Part shown: piece after piece, positions 11,450-24,022 of the stretch
Position numbering within the stretch: position 1 is the first letter of the stretch
Layout of the letters: each line of letters begins with the position of its first letter
NCBI GenBank assembly: GCA_037447655.1
Contig: JBBHKE010000478.1
Location: 241,466 to 305,465 of the forward strand
Reading direction: 5' to 3'
Length of the DNA: 64,000 nucleotides
Origin: Zygnema cylindricum
Lineage: Eukaryota > Streptophyta > Zygnematophyceae > Zygnematales > Zygnemataceae
Program-made: the position numbers and the translations under genes
The notes under the pieces: generated by a model
What the model saw: the letters and a program-made list of their open reading frames with translations, nothing else
Databases searched by the model: none
Told to the model about the DNA's origin: nothing

Positions 11450-12493
11450 TTCTTTGCCATTTTTTGGAAGAAATTAAAATTTGCATCACATTGCGGTTGG
11501 AAACATCATCGGAGCCAACAAAATTTCCATGGATTCCTCCACGACCGTTTCCGCAACCAAATCCTCGACCACGACCACCTCTTCTTCCTCTCTTCACCTA
11601 GATCAAAACATTATGAATTGACATGTCCCCATCGGTGACAGAGGTACACCGCTCATCGTTATTAGTGTTAATAACACTAATTCAGTCACAATTGTTTTTG
11701 GCCAAAAATCACAAAATAGAGTTAACAACATTATTTAAGAACGTGGACTACAATCTGCCACGTCTCCTTGCACTAAATTAGTACTAATTACTCTAAATTT
11801 GCATTAACACGAATAAATATTTAACGCTAATAACGATGAGCGGTGTAACTTGCTTTTGTAAATCTGGACATTTTGTTACAAAATGTCCTATATTATAACA
11901 TTTGTAACAAGCTACATGAGGATCGGCCTGATCGACAATAACACCTGTATTATGTATTCCCCCTTTGCCTCCTCTACTACCGCCGCCTCTCCTCTCAGAG
12001 CTCTACCACTCCCTCTTCCGTTGAATAATTTGAAAGCCGTAGTTTAATTTGTAAAAACATTGAGGCGGGCAGAATCACCAAATGTTCTTGATGACCTCAC
12101 TCCTCTACTTGTTCAATATCTTGTCTTATTAACTCAATTCAACTAACTCACAATATACTCGCATGTAACCCTTTTATTCAACTGAAAGATTTCACTTAGA
12201 GTGAGAAGACATTCGAGAAGACTATTCGAAAATACCTGCAATTTGTGGTCTTCATTTAAGATGCGTTCAAGATTAGCTAACTGCTCCACAAGAATCGTTT
12301 TCGGCATCGTCGATAGACTCGTTTTCCAGACCAGTTTTTCAAAGTACGGTTGTTGAAATTCTTTCTCTAAGTGCTTCCTCCAAGATTCAGCGATATTAAC
12401 TTGCATGTGCGTAGAGTTTGGATAAAGCACTAAAATTGTTGACTTCGGACCAAATTTTCCTAATTTTGTGATACCATTTTTCAAAGCCATTAG
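11450..12493 (-). pseudogene. Ty1/copia-type gag remnant
   Basis: On the minus strand from 12493, IAESWRKHLEKEF followed by ILVEQLANLERILNEDHKL fits the UBN2-type gag of copia elements (AxxxWxxLxxxF, then a Leu-rich segment). After stops and shifts comes a Gly/Arg-rich stretch and a zinc knuckle, CYKCYNIGHFVTKC (CX2CX4HX4C), near 11860-11905. A second knuckle-like CHRWGH and another RGRGRG tract follow at about 11500-11640, beyond the inserted MITE. No protease or later domains are seen. The N-terminal side stops at the bS6-like fragment. It is not the same family as the copia copies in the right half. Confidence 0.6.
11647..11845. mobile_element. TA-flanked MITE, 199 bp, inside the gag remnant
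   Basis: The ends CACCGCTCATCGTTATTAG and CTAATAACGATGAGCGGTG are perfect inverted repeats, each flanked by TA. The core carries the conserved dyad ACGTGG...CCACGT. The copy interrupts the zinc-knuckle region of the minus-strand gag remnant, so it arrived after that element. Confidence 0.8.
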
Positions 12494-12494
12494 C

Positions 12495-12640
12495 ATGGAA
12501 TTAAGAAATTATGAAACAGTGTTTGTGTTGACCCCGGTTTTATCCGAGGAACAACTACATGAAACGATTGATAAGTTTAGAAGATTTTTGCAAGAAAAAA
12601 AAGGTTGAGATAGTTCATGAAGATAAAACATGGCTAAATC
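12495..12640 (+). pseudogene. rpsF: Fragment of bacterial-type ribosomal protein bS6
   Basis: An ATG at 12495 opens 37 codons starting MELRNYETVFVLTPVLSEEQ and ending LQEKKG before a TGA. A one-base shift in the run of eight A residues (12594-12602) lets the reading continue as EIVHEDKTW. This order (NYETVF, TPVLSEEQ, ET..KF, then EIVHE) is the N-terminal half of bacterial S6, which normally has about 100 residues, and it most resembles the Bacteroidota form as I know it. The C-terminal half (the LAYPI region) is missing. Plant plastid S6 differs at these positions. It is a truncated, frameshifted fragment with no expected function. Chance is unlikely over about 45 positions, but no search was run. 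Confidence 0.65.
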
Positions 12641-12837
12641 TAAATTGAATAAATTATTAAAACACACATTGCCCCTTGTCCTCAACCCCTTTCTCAAATT
12701 GACTTTCGAAACCTACCCATAATTCATTAGCGATTTTATAAGCCAAAAATGATAGAGAACGGAACGGTGACAACTTTCCATCAAACCATTAATGGTAGCG
12801 ATATTTTTTCGCTTCCACAACTTCCTACCTTGGAGAT

Positions 12838-13230
12838 ATTTAGGTTGCTTTTCCTCTCCATTTCACAACCTTCCACATCTATCCCATTCTCTCCCTCCAT
12901 CTATCCCTCTATCTCTTTCTCCTTCTATCTCTCTCTTTCCCTCTCCCACTCCCACTCCTTTTGTCTCTCTTTCTCCCTCTCTTTTTAAATCTCCCTCTCC
13001 CTTTCCCTCTCCCTTTCACTTTAGCTTTCCCTCCCATTCGCTCTTCATATCTCTTCCCTTGACCGTCCCTCTCCCTCGCTCTCTCCATTCCTCTATCCCT
13101 CTCTCCCTCTATTCCCCCCTCTCCCCCTCTTTCTTCCACTCCCTCCGCCAATCCCTCTCGTACTCCCTCTCTCTCTTGCTCCCCCTCTCCCTCTCCCACT
13201 CCCTCTCACTCTCCATCTCCCTCTTGATGT
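12838..13230. repeat. CT-rich low-complexity tract
   Basis: About 390 bp of almost pure C/T on the plus strand, built from CTCCCTCTCCC and CTCTCTTTCCC words with no fixed period. Open frames here on both strands are products of the base composition. Similar tracts occur at 23744-24030 (GA), 59650-60340 and 61305-61470. Confidence 0.85.
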
Positions 13231-13554
13231 AAGCTGAATGCATGTCATACCATAATTACTCACTACGATTTTACAATTTGGCTACTTTCCCTTTAAGGTT
13301 TAAACAAAATAATATTTGCCATTTAGTGTAAGAAACAGTTTACAAATAATTGCAGATTATCTACTTGTAATTTGATGCGGTTGTGATTTGGAAGCAAGTG
13401 CTTAAGAGTCAAAACCTTAAACCACCCTTGGGGGAGGTGTACCAAAAGGTACTATGGAGCAAAAACACCTTGAGGTCTAAAGGCATGTTATCCAGGTGAC
13501 ACTTCTCTACGCGCATCTGCAATGCACCCATGTAAAGTGAAACAGGCGTGTACA

Positions 13555-13815
13555 TATTGAAATTTATATTGAATTGTCTGCACCTATATTGAAATGAGCG
13601 CAGGTATGATAAAATATGCGCACTTATATTGAAATGTGCGCACATACATTGAAATTGAAATGTGTGCATGTATATTGAAATTGAACTGAGCCCACGTATA
13701 TTAGAATTGAAATGTGCGCACAAATATTGATGGCTGCACGAATATTGAAATGTACGCATGTAAATCGAAATGTTCGCACGGTTATTGAAATGAGCCCACT
13801 AATACTGAAATATGC
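13555..13815. repeat. Short tandem repeat, ATTGAAATGYGCRCAY units
   Basis: About a dozen imperfect units built on ATATTGAAATGTGCGCAC, roughly 18-27 bp each, with variants such as ATTGAAATTGAACTGAGCCC. The units drift in length and sequence, as in a decaying minisatellite. No protein similarity is seen. Confidence 0.7.
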
Positions 13816-13895
13816 TTGATCAAGTGCACCTTGGATTCTACATATGAAAAAATTAACCTATTTGGTAAATGCGGGAATGACCGAAGGCGATATAA

Positions 13896-14610
13896 GGGTG
13901 AAGTTCCATCGGACGAAAGGTGAGGTTGTTTACTGAAATTCAGACCTCTCCTTACTATGTCGTACCTCTTATTTTGTTTTTAATCCGCAAACAACATTGC
14001 AGAGAATCTTGCCAATATGCTCCAAACGTTTGGGAGTTAACAATGACCGTTGGATATTCATCCGCGAAGCATTCGTTTCATAAGTTTATGTAAATGGTGA
14101 TGTACCTCGAGAATTTGAGCTGCGACACGCTGGATAGTGAACATACGTGTTAGGACGGCAACCAACGGAAATAAAAAAAAATTGCACATGATATATACAT
14201 TCAAAAATCCAACCGAAATAACAAAAGTAATCTCGGAACGCACATTTTTCACGCTATATTTGTTATCGCCCCATTCGTCACACTATTTCTAGCAACTCTC
14301 ATTCGTCACACGAAAAAACTGGAACCCTAAAAAAATGAGCTGGTGCCTGACAAGACGTGCGCAAGGAGTACAAAAGTTATGTTGTACGATGACCTGGTAC
14401 CCACGTACTTGGTACGCAAATGAAGTTTTTAAGTTAAATTGGACGGTGTGAAAATCATTGACGATTTTCTATATCAAATTTATAATTACGTGGAACCATT
14501 CTTTTTCGAATACGTGGATTACAGACTCTACGCGATAGAACATCGTTCAAAATGTAGCATCCTGTAATGTTGGCTGTACAATGACAGAATTTCCTGTTGG
14601 AACTTCACCC
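13896..14610. mobile_element. Harbinger/Tourist-like MITE, TSD TAA
   Basis: The left end GGGTGAAGTTCCATCGGAC and the right end GGAACTTCACCC form an inverted repeat flanked by TAA (13893-13895 and 14611-14613). The termini are close to those of the 4463-5200 element (GGGTGACGTTCCATC), so both belong to one family. The 715-bp interior is non-coding. Confidence 0.75.
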
Positions 14611-14613
14611 TAA

Positions 14614-15523
14614 TCCATCAGAAGGGAAGAATGCCCTTTCGAGTTACCATATGATGATGCCACGTAACCATTGCAAACACAGTTGGACACATAAAACTTC
14701 CATCTCGCCAGTTTAGCATGGAGAATTGGAGATTCTAAGTGCCAAACAGATCTGGAAAAATATAATCACTCGTGCAGTTTCGCCGGTCACACGGTAATAG
14801 TGTAAGGCATATGCGGGAGGAAAAAAAAATAAAAAATGTTGGCTGTATGTGAACATGTTTTCTTTGGATGGAAAATCTGTAGGGTTTCCAGAAACACCCC
14901 GATACAACTTGGAAGAAAACATAACATTTGTAAAATCCGCACACAGTTTTTATGCGATAGTGTGACGTCATTTGCTGAAAGATATCAAGCATGGAAGAAC
15001 ACCACCCTCATTATTTTTTTTTTTTTTTTCATTCCTTTCCTTTGAATTGTACAAATGCAGGTTAAGGGTGTCGCTCCATGGGCAGTTCAGAATTGTAAAA
15101 CAGGAATGTATTTTTAGAAAGGGTATGCAAAGTCATTTCTCACAAAAACTCGAATTAAAAAACTAGAATTCAAAAAAACCCATCGATGTACCTATCTGTG
15201 GTACTTCATTGGGTAATGGGTACAACCAACCTTGACCCATGTCCAGTGCCTCATCACCGGCATCCATTCCCTCATATTAACTCAAGAGGTGCGGAACTAC
15301 AAAATTGGAGAGTACATCCACGACTGTTCCACAACTAACTAAGCCAGATCACACCCACTATACGTTTCTTGAAGAATAAGACAAAAACATTTCTGACAAA
15401 TTTCTCAAGCGTACAAGTACAATTGCGCCAGGTGTCCAATCCAAGAGCAAACATAAACTAATTGACCAATATCTGCAATCCCATATCTGCAATCCCATAT
15501 AAAAAAGATAAAAAGTAAAATTT
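14614..15523. other. Region downstream of the fucosyltransferase gene
   Basis: No further coding region or paired terminal repeat was found here. AAGGGTGTCGCTCCATGG at about 15064 resembles a Harbinger-type end but has no partner in reach. The stretch should contain the 3' UTR and polyadenylation site of the minus-strand gene ending at 15524. Confidence 0.45.
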
Positions 15524-18500
15524 TTAGTATTCGTCAAAGTTAAGTGCTAAATAGCCTGCATTCAATTTGCCACCTGTCATGCGTAGTTCATTAATAAGCC
15601 GATTCCAATTGGATCCCAACACCCCGACAAAATAGTCGCACTCTGCGGATATTATGAGATTCGCAAAGCTCAAGGAAATAAGCCTCGCCTTGCCGACACT
15701 TTGTTCATAGGAAAGCATCCTTGTTTGTCCACTCTGACGCTCAACCTTTGAGAAGAAAAAGTTCCATGTTGGAAAATTTCCAGTTTCATCAACCACGCTC
15801 TGCAACCAAAAGCAAACCAAGTAATAAAATTCATCACTATCACTATCAGTAGGGCCATCTATCAGTCTAATGCATAAAAAAAATTGTCCAAAAAAAGGAA
15901 GACAAATAATACAAAAACCGCCAAATTGACGAGAACATTTTTGAACTAGTTCCAAACAGTCCACCTCCGTACCTGCATCTCTGTACTTAGCCAGACTGTC
16001 TTGATGTCTGGCACATGTCGTCGCAATCTTTCTGCTAAATACATGTAAGCCGAGAAAGAAAAAACTTGCATTTCTATCCCTTTATCCCCTTGGCGTACAT
16101 GTACACTCAAAATGGGTCGTGGAATAAATGGTTTTTCCTGTGTCCAACTGTGCATTTCCAAGGACAGGTTAGAAATCCGAATATATTTGAGGATTGCCGC
16201 CTCCCAGGGTTCCGTGTTTTGTGAGACCTCTTGTATTTTTCTTTGTTCAGACAACGATTCCACAATCTTTTTTCCAACTAGTTTTCCGTATGCCTCGTGG
16301 CGAACAATATTGGTTGCGTGACACATTGTCTTTGAGGGCCATCGCAACATGTAGCGAATCACTTGGGCGCGCCACCAGCTTGCCTAGAAATAGACCAACA
16401 ACAAGAAAAGGAAAGGGAGCAAGGGGGCAAGACATGAAAAAGTAGGAGAATAAGCACAACTGTCATCGTGCTCAGGCTATTTCACCGTCTACAATTTCGA
16501 ATCAGGTATTGTGGCATCAAATACCAACAAAAAAACACATTTCATATCACATAACCTGACAATACTTATTCCAAACCCCTGTTGCTCATAAATATGATTT
16601 CGCCAGTCAGATAGGGTTTGGGTTCCAGGTTCCCGACAGATCCTGGCTGGTTCCACTTCACAGAAGTAATTTCGACAATTATATAGTAGATTTACTCATT
16701 AACAACCAAGATTGACGTAGTTTGAAGAAAAACTGGATTTACAAAGTGAATCGCTATTAATGTAAAGAAAATATTAGAGTAACGAAACAAATAGTAGTAT
16801 TAACTCCATTTTGGGTTCAAGGGCCTAATACCAACAAAACATTAGCGCTAATTTATACATCAAACACTTGGATACATATTCCCATAGTGTAGCCGCTATA
16901 ACATGTCACATAGTCAACATATGAACATGTGAGAACACATTTGCATGATTTCCCCCCGTCTTTATTAATAGGAATCAAATCTGAGTGCACTGTCTCATGT
17001 CAGCGCGACTCACTTTCCCACCACGACACCGTTATTTGACACTTTTTCCGTACGTTTGTACTAAATAATGAGCAGTTTTAGTACACACTAGCAAATGTCG
17101 TACACTCCACTATTGAATAACAGCGCAAATTAGTGTAACTGACACTAATTAAACCGTACCTACGTAAAATATAATTATTGAGTCTATTTTAGTTTTGAGG
17201 GTCAAAATTTAGGGGCGTCAAATTAGTGTTATTAACACTAATAGCGATTGAAGGTGTACACTATGGAATGTGATGCATTCTGATCTGAGGTAATGTTGCA
17301 CGGCATGATTGGTTTGACGTCATGTGATGTGACATAACCCATAAAGAGACAATTCATTGGGACTTCTTAAGCAAACTTGAGCGCCTTACGTGCCTAAACT
17401 TTAGCCCAGCATAAAGAATGGATGTAAAACAAAAAATCAGACTGACTTAACCACTATCACCCGTTATCTTTTCCAAACTAAACCTCATTACAAAAATTCC
17501 CACTTAATAATTAGTGAGTTCTAATCAGCCGGACAACGACTGCCAAGTCTTGTGACATAATGCATCAGACAAAGATGTTTATGTGCACAAAATAGAAGCA
17601 AAACAAATCATTACAAGCAGTCATTTTTCATAATAACTACACATGGAGTAAAACACATGTTCGCTTATAACAAGGGATATTGCAAAAACATCCAAGCTTA
17701 CAAAAGATACCAAAGGGACACCTCTCTTTCTTGCTCGTCTCTCGTTGGACTCTCCATGAAGTCCTCTTTTTTTATTTTTCACACTCCCTCTTCCACACCT
17801 ACTTTTCAAAATCCAAACGCAAGATCGATGAGCCTAAAAGGACAAGGCACAAGCCATGAACAATGCTTTTGTTTTTTCATACAAAATTTACATCCCAAAA
17901 ATGAACAACAAGAAAAGTCTAATATTGTACAATATTTGATAGCCACTTTGAAGTTAAGGCACTTACTTTTAAAACTCTTTTTCCATCAAAGTTGTGCTCG
18001 TGCGTACTCTTTGCGAAAACCGATCCCAAAAGCTCCACATTTTTAAGGTCATTTTCCCATGGTCTCCCAAATGGGCTGTTTGCAGAAAGGGAAATGCAAT
18101 CAATAAAGAAAAATGCCTGCGTATAAGTTACGAATGCACAAATATGATCAACAGTAGCATGGAGATGTAACTTAAGAGTGTAAGTGTTGGAAATCTCAAA
18201 AGATGCAGTGGTCCAAAGACCACAGAAGAGGCCAAAGGGAAAACCAAAAAAAAATGAACTAACCTCCAAAAAAGCCACTAACTCTAAGAGATGAAAAGTA
18301 TACAACAGTGTTGTTGAACGGTTTTTTTTTATTGCGCTGAATGAATCACTATTATACAAGTCATAAGTTAGTAGACCTGAATTGTTGTCAATATAAACAA
18401 AAAACCTGATTGCAAAATCCACAAGGACTATAATAACGGTTACAAAATGCAAACTAGCTATCTTAAAGAATTTATGGAGTATTACTTTGATTCCCAGAAA

Positions 18501-21500
18501 TTATAACGCTTCCAACGCTCAGCATCACGACCATGAATCTCAACAACATCTGCTGCTGACCGAAGCCTTTCCAACTTGGAATCATTAGAATTCTCATTTT
18601 TCCGTTGCTGTTGTGTCAAAAGGTACAAAGCACGTTGCTCACATGCGTAGGACACGAATGGGAAAAAGTAGCAAGTAAGTGATCCACGATCACCTCCTAT
18701 AATGTAACAAAAAGGGAAATGAACAACACACAAAAGAAAGTAATAAGTAATTCATTCATTGTCGGAAAAGGTCGGTAAAGATTAGCAATTCGTACATGAA
18801 AATATGTATGGATGTATCGCGAGATGTTGAATTTCACTTGAACTCCAAATATGATGGTATACTGTCAACTCTATCCAAAAGATCACTGGGTAGAGCACAT
18901 TTTACTGGAGGCTCTATCAAAAAATGCACACCTCAGTGCCTAACCTTTTTGAGCTTCAAAAGTACAAAAATATATAAATATATGCCTAGAGTCTCTAAGC
19001 GACTTTGGACAACAGGGTTACGGAACTGTTCGTGTGTCGTATTGATACATAAAATTGCGTGCCACTTGTTTTCACCATTTTTACGATTTCATGATAAGAC
19101 TGGCAAATGGTTGCCGAAGAATTTGTAATCATGTAGCTTATGCTATTATTGCATGTTATAAATTGCTACATATTTTGCATGGATCATGCCAAACACGATA
19201 TCAACTAATTCACCAATTTAAGCATCCGCAATGTCTAAGAAAAGGTAATTAGAAATTTGTAAACGCAATGACCAGATGAGGATGATTTAACTTAGACGTT
19301 TGCCAGGTACTTTTCCTAGAGAAAAACAAGACGTGTCATCGAGAAGGTCCTCGTAAAATCTGACCAGTAGATACTAAGGCTTATTACATACTGAGGCTTC
19401 TCAAGGGGAACCTCATATTTTTTTCGCATACACATACACTCAATTACCCTTCAGATCTCCTAAAATCTTCCAGCAATAGTCTTCACCCAACCCACCTGTG
19501 CAATTTTCATGATCGGCTCGTTGAAAAGTTCCTGGTTTGGGCACCAATATCCGGTTGGAATCCATAACATATGCGAACAAGGCGGCAAACACATGCAAAA
19601 TGGAACCAAGTCCATGTGTTTTTTTTTGAATCCAATCAACAACAGCAAACCTTAGGGTTGGATCTTCACAGTCCGGCGGGTTTTGGTGCTCCCAAAGAAA
19701 AGCTTGCATATGTCGTGTCAAAGCGAGATTGTCCTGATCGGAACCTTGAACCTGCATGTTTGATAAAAAAAAAACAATTATATTTTGACTATTCGGATTT
19801 ATAGTTTTGATATGCGTTTTAGGTGAAAGACAACTTTCAGAGTTTTCTCGGTTTTTTTTGGGCTATTCAGGATTTTTAGGAGTTAACGGAATGAGATGAG
19901 GGATTTTTTGTCAATAGAACATTGTTTGCTAAAGTAGAAAGCATATTTCACGATTGTATTTTCTTTTTACTTTTCTTGCGGACAACAATGTAAACACAGA
20001 AAAAGATGAGAGAAGCTTAACAATTGCAATTATAGATGTAGCTAGATGAAATTCATGCCCATTATCGCTCCCATGCTCTCCACTGCTATTATCCTCTTCC
20101 CTCTTGTCCTTTGAGTTCTCTTACCCCCTGAAATATTTGCCACTACTTACAACCATGGTTAGAATAGCCCCAACCCATGCCATGGCCATTTCACAAAAAA
20201 AAAAAAAAAAATGACGAGGAAATCTAGTTCCAACCTCAAACAGATGATAACTTACCCATGGGGGATGCACTCCTTTCAGAGAATTACTTTCATGAGCAAG
20301 CCAATCGGGAGGCTCGCCTTTCGGACCTCTCTTTTCAAAAGCTTTTCTCTTTTCTGTGAGACTTTCACAGTCTTCCATGTGGGGAGCCAACGGATAGTTT
20401 TGCCCATCTATCCAACTCGGTTTTGGTAGGATGGTCGAGGGTGGCGTAATCTCATCTAGGCCGTACATGAGGCTCCACGTCTGCATAGTACGGCTCCCGC
20501 AGCCTCTTCATAGGAGTCAACATGATTTGTCGTTGTGCCTTAAACAGTATTGCGTGTAACCGTATTGAATCTGACAGAATGTTCAGTTTAAATGATACCT
20601 TTTCGAACGTGTTATTGCTTAAAACGAATTTTAATAAACTTTTAAACTCTTTCGGTTAAATTTTCAAACAATATTTACCCTCAAAAACCTTTTGCAAAAC
20701 TAACAAACGACTTGTGCACATCAAATGGTATGTCTTCATGAACTTATTACCGTTTTTCTTTCCTTTAAAGGTGTTTTTTTTTCCATTGTAGGGTTTTTTT
20801 TCCTTTACAGGGTTTCTTTTCCTTTTTAGGGTTTTCTTTCCTTCACATGGTCTTGTGCAGAGCGTGCAACATTGAAAACTCATTTAAACTTAAAAAAATT
20901 GCGGGAGTCCAAATAACATACGATCCGTATATGGTGGTAGCAGCGACTCTATGAGACAAAAATGTATCCGCGACAATTTGATTATGTTCATAAGGGCAAT
21001 TCAAAGACACGCCATTCAACAAAAAATATAACTATACAAATAAGACCTTTGCATTTCTTTGAAATGCTAATCTATACTATTTGACGAGCACGAAGTATGA
21101 AGTCGTGTCTAGGGGACAACGACATGTTCCAGCCATGTTTTTGTTGACCTCATATGGCGTCTAAGGCTAGTTGACGAGGAAATAAAAATACCGTACATAT
21201 ATTATTAGTTTTTATTTAATAAAAGTTTAGTGTGAATGCACGAATGTCCTTACAATGTTTCTTTCACATGGAATTGCACAACAATTTCCAGCATTGATGA
21301 TTTTTTCTTAGGAATTCCGTGGTTGGACTTGAGGAATCAATGACATTTCAATCATAACATTCAAAATAGATGTTCAATTTCAAACAATAATTGAACATTT
21401 AAAAATTCAATTTTGCTAATGTAAAAATATAAAACCTGAAGTATTGGACTACGTTGTTTAAATTCCCAAAAGAGTTAATTGTCAAGAGTTTAACCGTTCA

Positions 21501-21896
21501 AACATCTACTGAGTTTAACCGTTCAAACATCCGCTGAGTTTAACCGTTCAAACATCTACTTAGTTTAACACTAGGTCCGTTCGAAAAGACATAGTTGGTG
21601 TCAATTTTTATTTTACTTTGCTTTTCCAAAAAAGCAACTTTCAAACTCACCTCATACAGGTCGCCCGAAGCCAGATCATCCTCTTCCGTACGGACATCTT
21701 CTGGGAGCGGCGCTGCCACGTCATCGTCCAATAAGCTCCTACGCTCGATGGACGCTTCCAGACCGTACGATTCCAGGTACGGCTTTTTTACCGCAAGGAT
21801 CGGAAAAGAATGCTGACGAATGGCAAAAAAGGCGACACTGACGCCAAGAAAAAAAGCTACAATTAACTTCACCTGGGTTAAGGTCTCGCTAGCCAT
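15524..21896 (-). CDS. GT23-like alpha-1,6-fucosyltransferase homologue, seven exons
   Basis: Exons on the minus strand: 21896-21651, 20480-20256, 19751-19448, 18696-18486, 18075-17967, 16383-15973 and 15799-15524. Every intron is GT-AG and all phases agree, giving 1,782 bp and 593 residues. Residues about 11-27 are a hydrophobic signal anchor, which fits a type II Golgi membrane protein. The catalytic part has HGLGS (203-207), an NRILV strand, CYFFP, WWRAQ (368-372), SVHVRQGDK (458-466), VWLSTEMQ, and a C-terminal ECDYFVGVLGSNW. These fit the GT23/FUT8 fold, which transfers fucose from GDP-fucose. FUT8 itself has HVRR; here the second Arg is Gln, as I recall for divergent plant relatives, so the acceptor is uncertain. 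The exon 2 acceptor (TATGCAG) is the least certain junction. Intron 5 contains a MITE. The 5' end is duplicated upstream. Confidence 0.85.
16742..17256. mobile_element. TA-flanked MITE in intron 5
   Basis: The right end CACTAATAGCGATTGAAGGTG and the more decayed left end CAAAGTGAATCGCTATTA are an imperfect inverted repeat of the CACCGC family, both flanked by TA. The copy lies wholly inside intron 5 (16384-17966) of the fucosyltransferase gene, away from the splice sites. Confidence 0.55.
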
Positions 21897-22912
21897 GGTT
21901 AAAAGAGAGAGGCATCGGATGATTAGGGTTCAGGTACCGAATCAGATCACCAGGGCAAAAGCTTAGTTTTAGACTTTTAGGGCAAAATTGTTACACGTTG
22001 CCGGTAGGGTATCCGTTCAGACATATGAAAAAAAAGTACGATCATACGGTACAATTTTGGTACGATTGACTAAAAATGCAATAGGAAACGTAATTGGAAA
22101 GGGTACACCGTGTATCTCTATTAGAACTTTAGAAGTTAGCAACTTTTTCGCCACTTAAATTCTCCGTACACACATATCCGATTTTCAATCTGAGACCGAC
22201 AACCAGAAGCTGAGAATCTTACCTTTCAAACGCAACCGTCAGATCCACAATCCGATATGTGTGTACGGATAAAAGATGAATTAAGTGGCGGAAAAAACAT
22301 TAATACTAATAGCGATACACGGTGTACAGTTCATTTCAGTACACTATACCGCGAATCGTTATTAGACTTATGTACTATATATCGGCGCCCCAAAATTTTG
22401 ACATTGATACCTTAAATATAATAAACTATACTATTTAAGGACGTGGACCATAATCTGCCACGTGGCCGGCACTAAATTAGCATCAGTGACACTAATTAAT
22501 TTTTGACACTAATAATTTCTTTAGTCTAATAACGATTCACGGTGTACTGTACAGTACACCGCCAATCGCTATTAGAGTCAAGGATTAAATAGCGTCAAAA
22601 AATAATTAGCGTTATTGATTCTTATTTAGTGCCTGAGACGTGGCAGATTATGGTCCACGTCCTTAAATAGCGTTCTTAATTATATTTCAGTTTTTGGGGT
22701 CAAAATTTAGGGGCACCGTATTAGCGTTATATGATCTAATAGCGATTGGCGGTGTACTGTACCCCGCCAATCGCTATTAGAGCATATAACGCCTATTCGG
22801 TGCCCTTTTTTAAAAAAAAAAAAAACCTGAAATACAATTAATAACGCTATTTAAGTAGGTGGACCATAATCTGCCACGTCTCAGGTACTAAATTAGAATC
22901 AATAACGCTAAT
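20083..22912. repeat. Segmental duplication, copy A (promoter, exons 1-2)
   Basis: About 2.83 kb repeated at a constant offset of 4,460 bp (copy B at 24543-27372). The compared blocks look identical, including introns and MITEs, apart from the length of one A-run. The copy begins in exon 2-proximal intron 2 sequence (TGCTATTATCCTC) and ends in the T-run of the fourth MITE upstream of exon 1. It also carries three ~27-bp GAGTTTAACCGTTCAAACATC repeats in intron 1 (about 21487-21565). This copy is continuous with exons 3-7. Confidence 0.9.
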
Positions 22913-22958
22913 TTTTTTGACGCTATTTAATCCTTGACTCTAATAGCGATTGGCGGTG
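22106..22958. mobile_element. Head-to-tail array of four TA-flanked MITEs
   Basis: Four elements stand end to end: 22106-22324, about 22347-22545, 22558-22755 and about 22763-22958. Each starts with CACCG or a variant and ends CGGTG, joined by short linkers such as TACTGTACAGTA. The last three share the dyad ACGTGGCAGATTATGGTCCACGT or its near complement. The first has its own internal hairpin (CCGTACACACATATC against GATATGTGTGTACGG). The array occupies the upstream region of the fucosyltransferase gene. Confidence 0.75.
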
Positions 22959-23743
22959 TACTACAGTACTGTACTGTACGGTACTACGGTATTTCGTACT
23001 TAATAGTATGATTTTTGGTGCGAGGTCGATTTCAACGAAATATTACTTTATTAGTTTCGATTTGTCACGGGCTACTGTAGCTGCGGCGAATCAGATTGAA
23101 ATCTGACTCTTTGTCGTATAGGAAGCTTATACGAAAGCGTTTTTAGCAGCAAAAAAAAGAATACAATACGTTCGTACTTAATCGAAACGCCATTAAACTC
23201 AGACCTCCGTCCGTACGCGTCAGCCAATAAGAAAGCACGCAAAAGCCAGCTATTCTCAGGGGGGGGGGGGGCACTAATCCCCGTCACTCCCGTCACACAC
23301 ACGACATGCCAGACTGTCATCCGCAAACGACAAAATAGATCCAGCCCGTAAAATTTAATCCTCCAATCCGCAGTCAACGGATTGGAGGGTGGCGAGGGAG
23401 CGGAAAAATGGAAATAGGGAGAACACCCATTACGTAAAAAACGAAATAAATAATAAAAGTATACAACAAAAACAGGATGCGGATCTACACGTGTCACAAA
23501 ACGACAAAAAATCGTGACGCAAGGAGACGGAGGTGGAGGCGCGGAACGGACCGGAAAAATCCAAAAAAACTGTTCGAAAAAAACAAAAAAAGAGCGGAAA
23601 TGACAAGGATGCGACAGGCTGTACATGTGGCAGAAAACGACAAAATAATGTGACGCGCGGAGATCGGACGGTGTGTCAGAATCGGCCTCGAGCGAATAGT
23701 CGAATGACGACAAAATGTACGGAATTGTACGGACGAGCGGAGT

Positions 23744-23983
23744 GGGCGAGCGAGAGAGTGACGGGAGAGTGGTTTGGAGAGGGAGACGACTCGTCGGGAG
23801 GGGTACTAAAAGGGAGAGAAGAGGGAGGGAGAGAGATAGACAGAGAGGAAGTAAAAGAGAGAGAGCGAGAGAGAGAGAGAGAACACGGAGGGAGGGAGGA
23901 CAGTGTGTACGTGTGTGAGAGGGAGAGAGAGAGAGTGAGAGAGAGGCACAAAGGGAAAGAGGGAAGGACAGTGTTTGTACGTG

Positions 23984-24022
<39 letters not shown>

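Noticed and set aside
12326-12404. Minus-strand MQVNIAESWRKHLEKEFQQP resembles the start of bacterial uracil-DNA glycosylase, which would have paired with the bS6 fragment
   Set aside because: The following residues (ILVEQLANLERILNEDHKL) and the downstream Gly/Arg tract and zinc knuckle fit copia gag much better. No QDPYH active site follows in any frame.
15062-15085. TTAAGGGTGTCGCTCCATGG as a Harbinger-type MITE end
   Set aside because: No matching inverted end or second TTA/TAA was found within a plausible distance.
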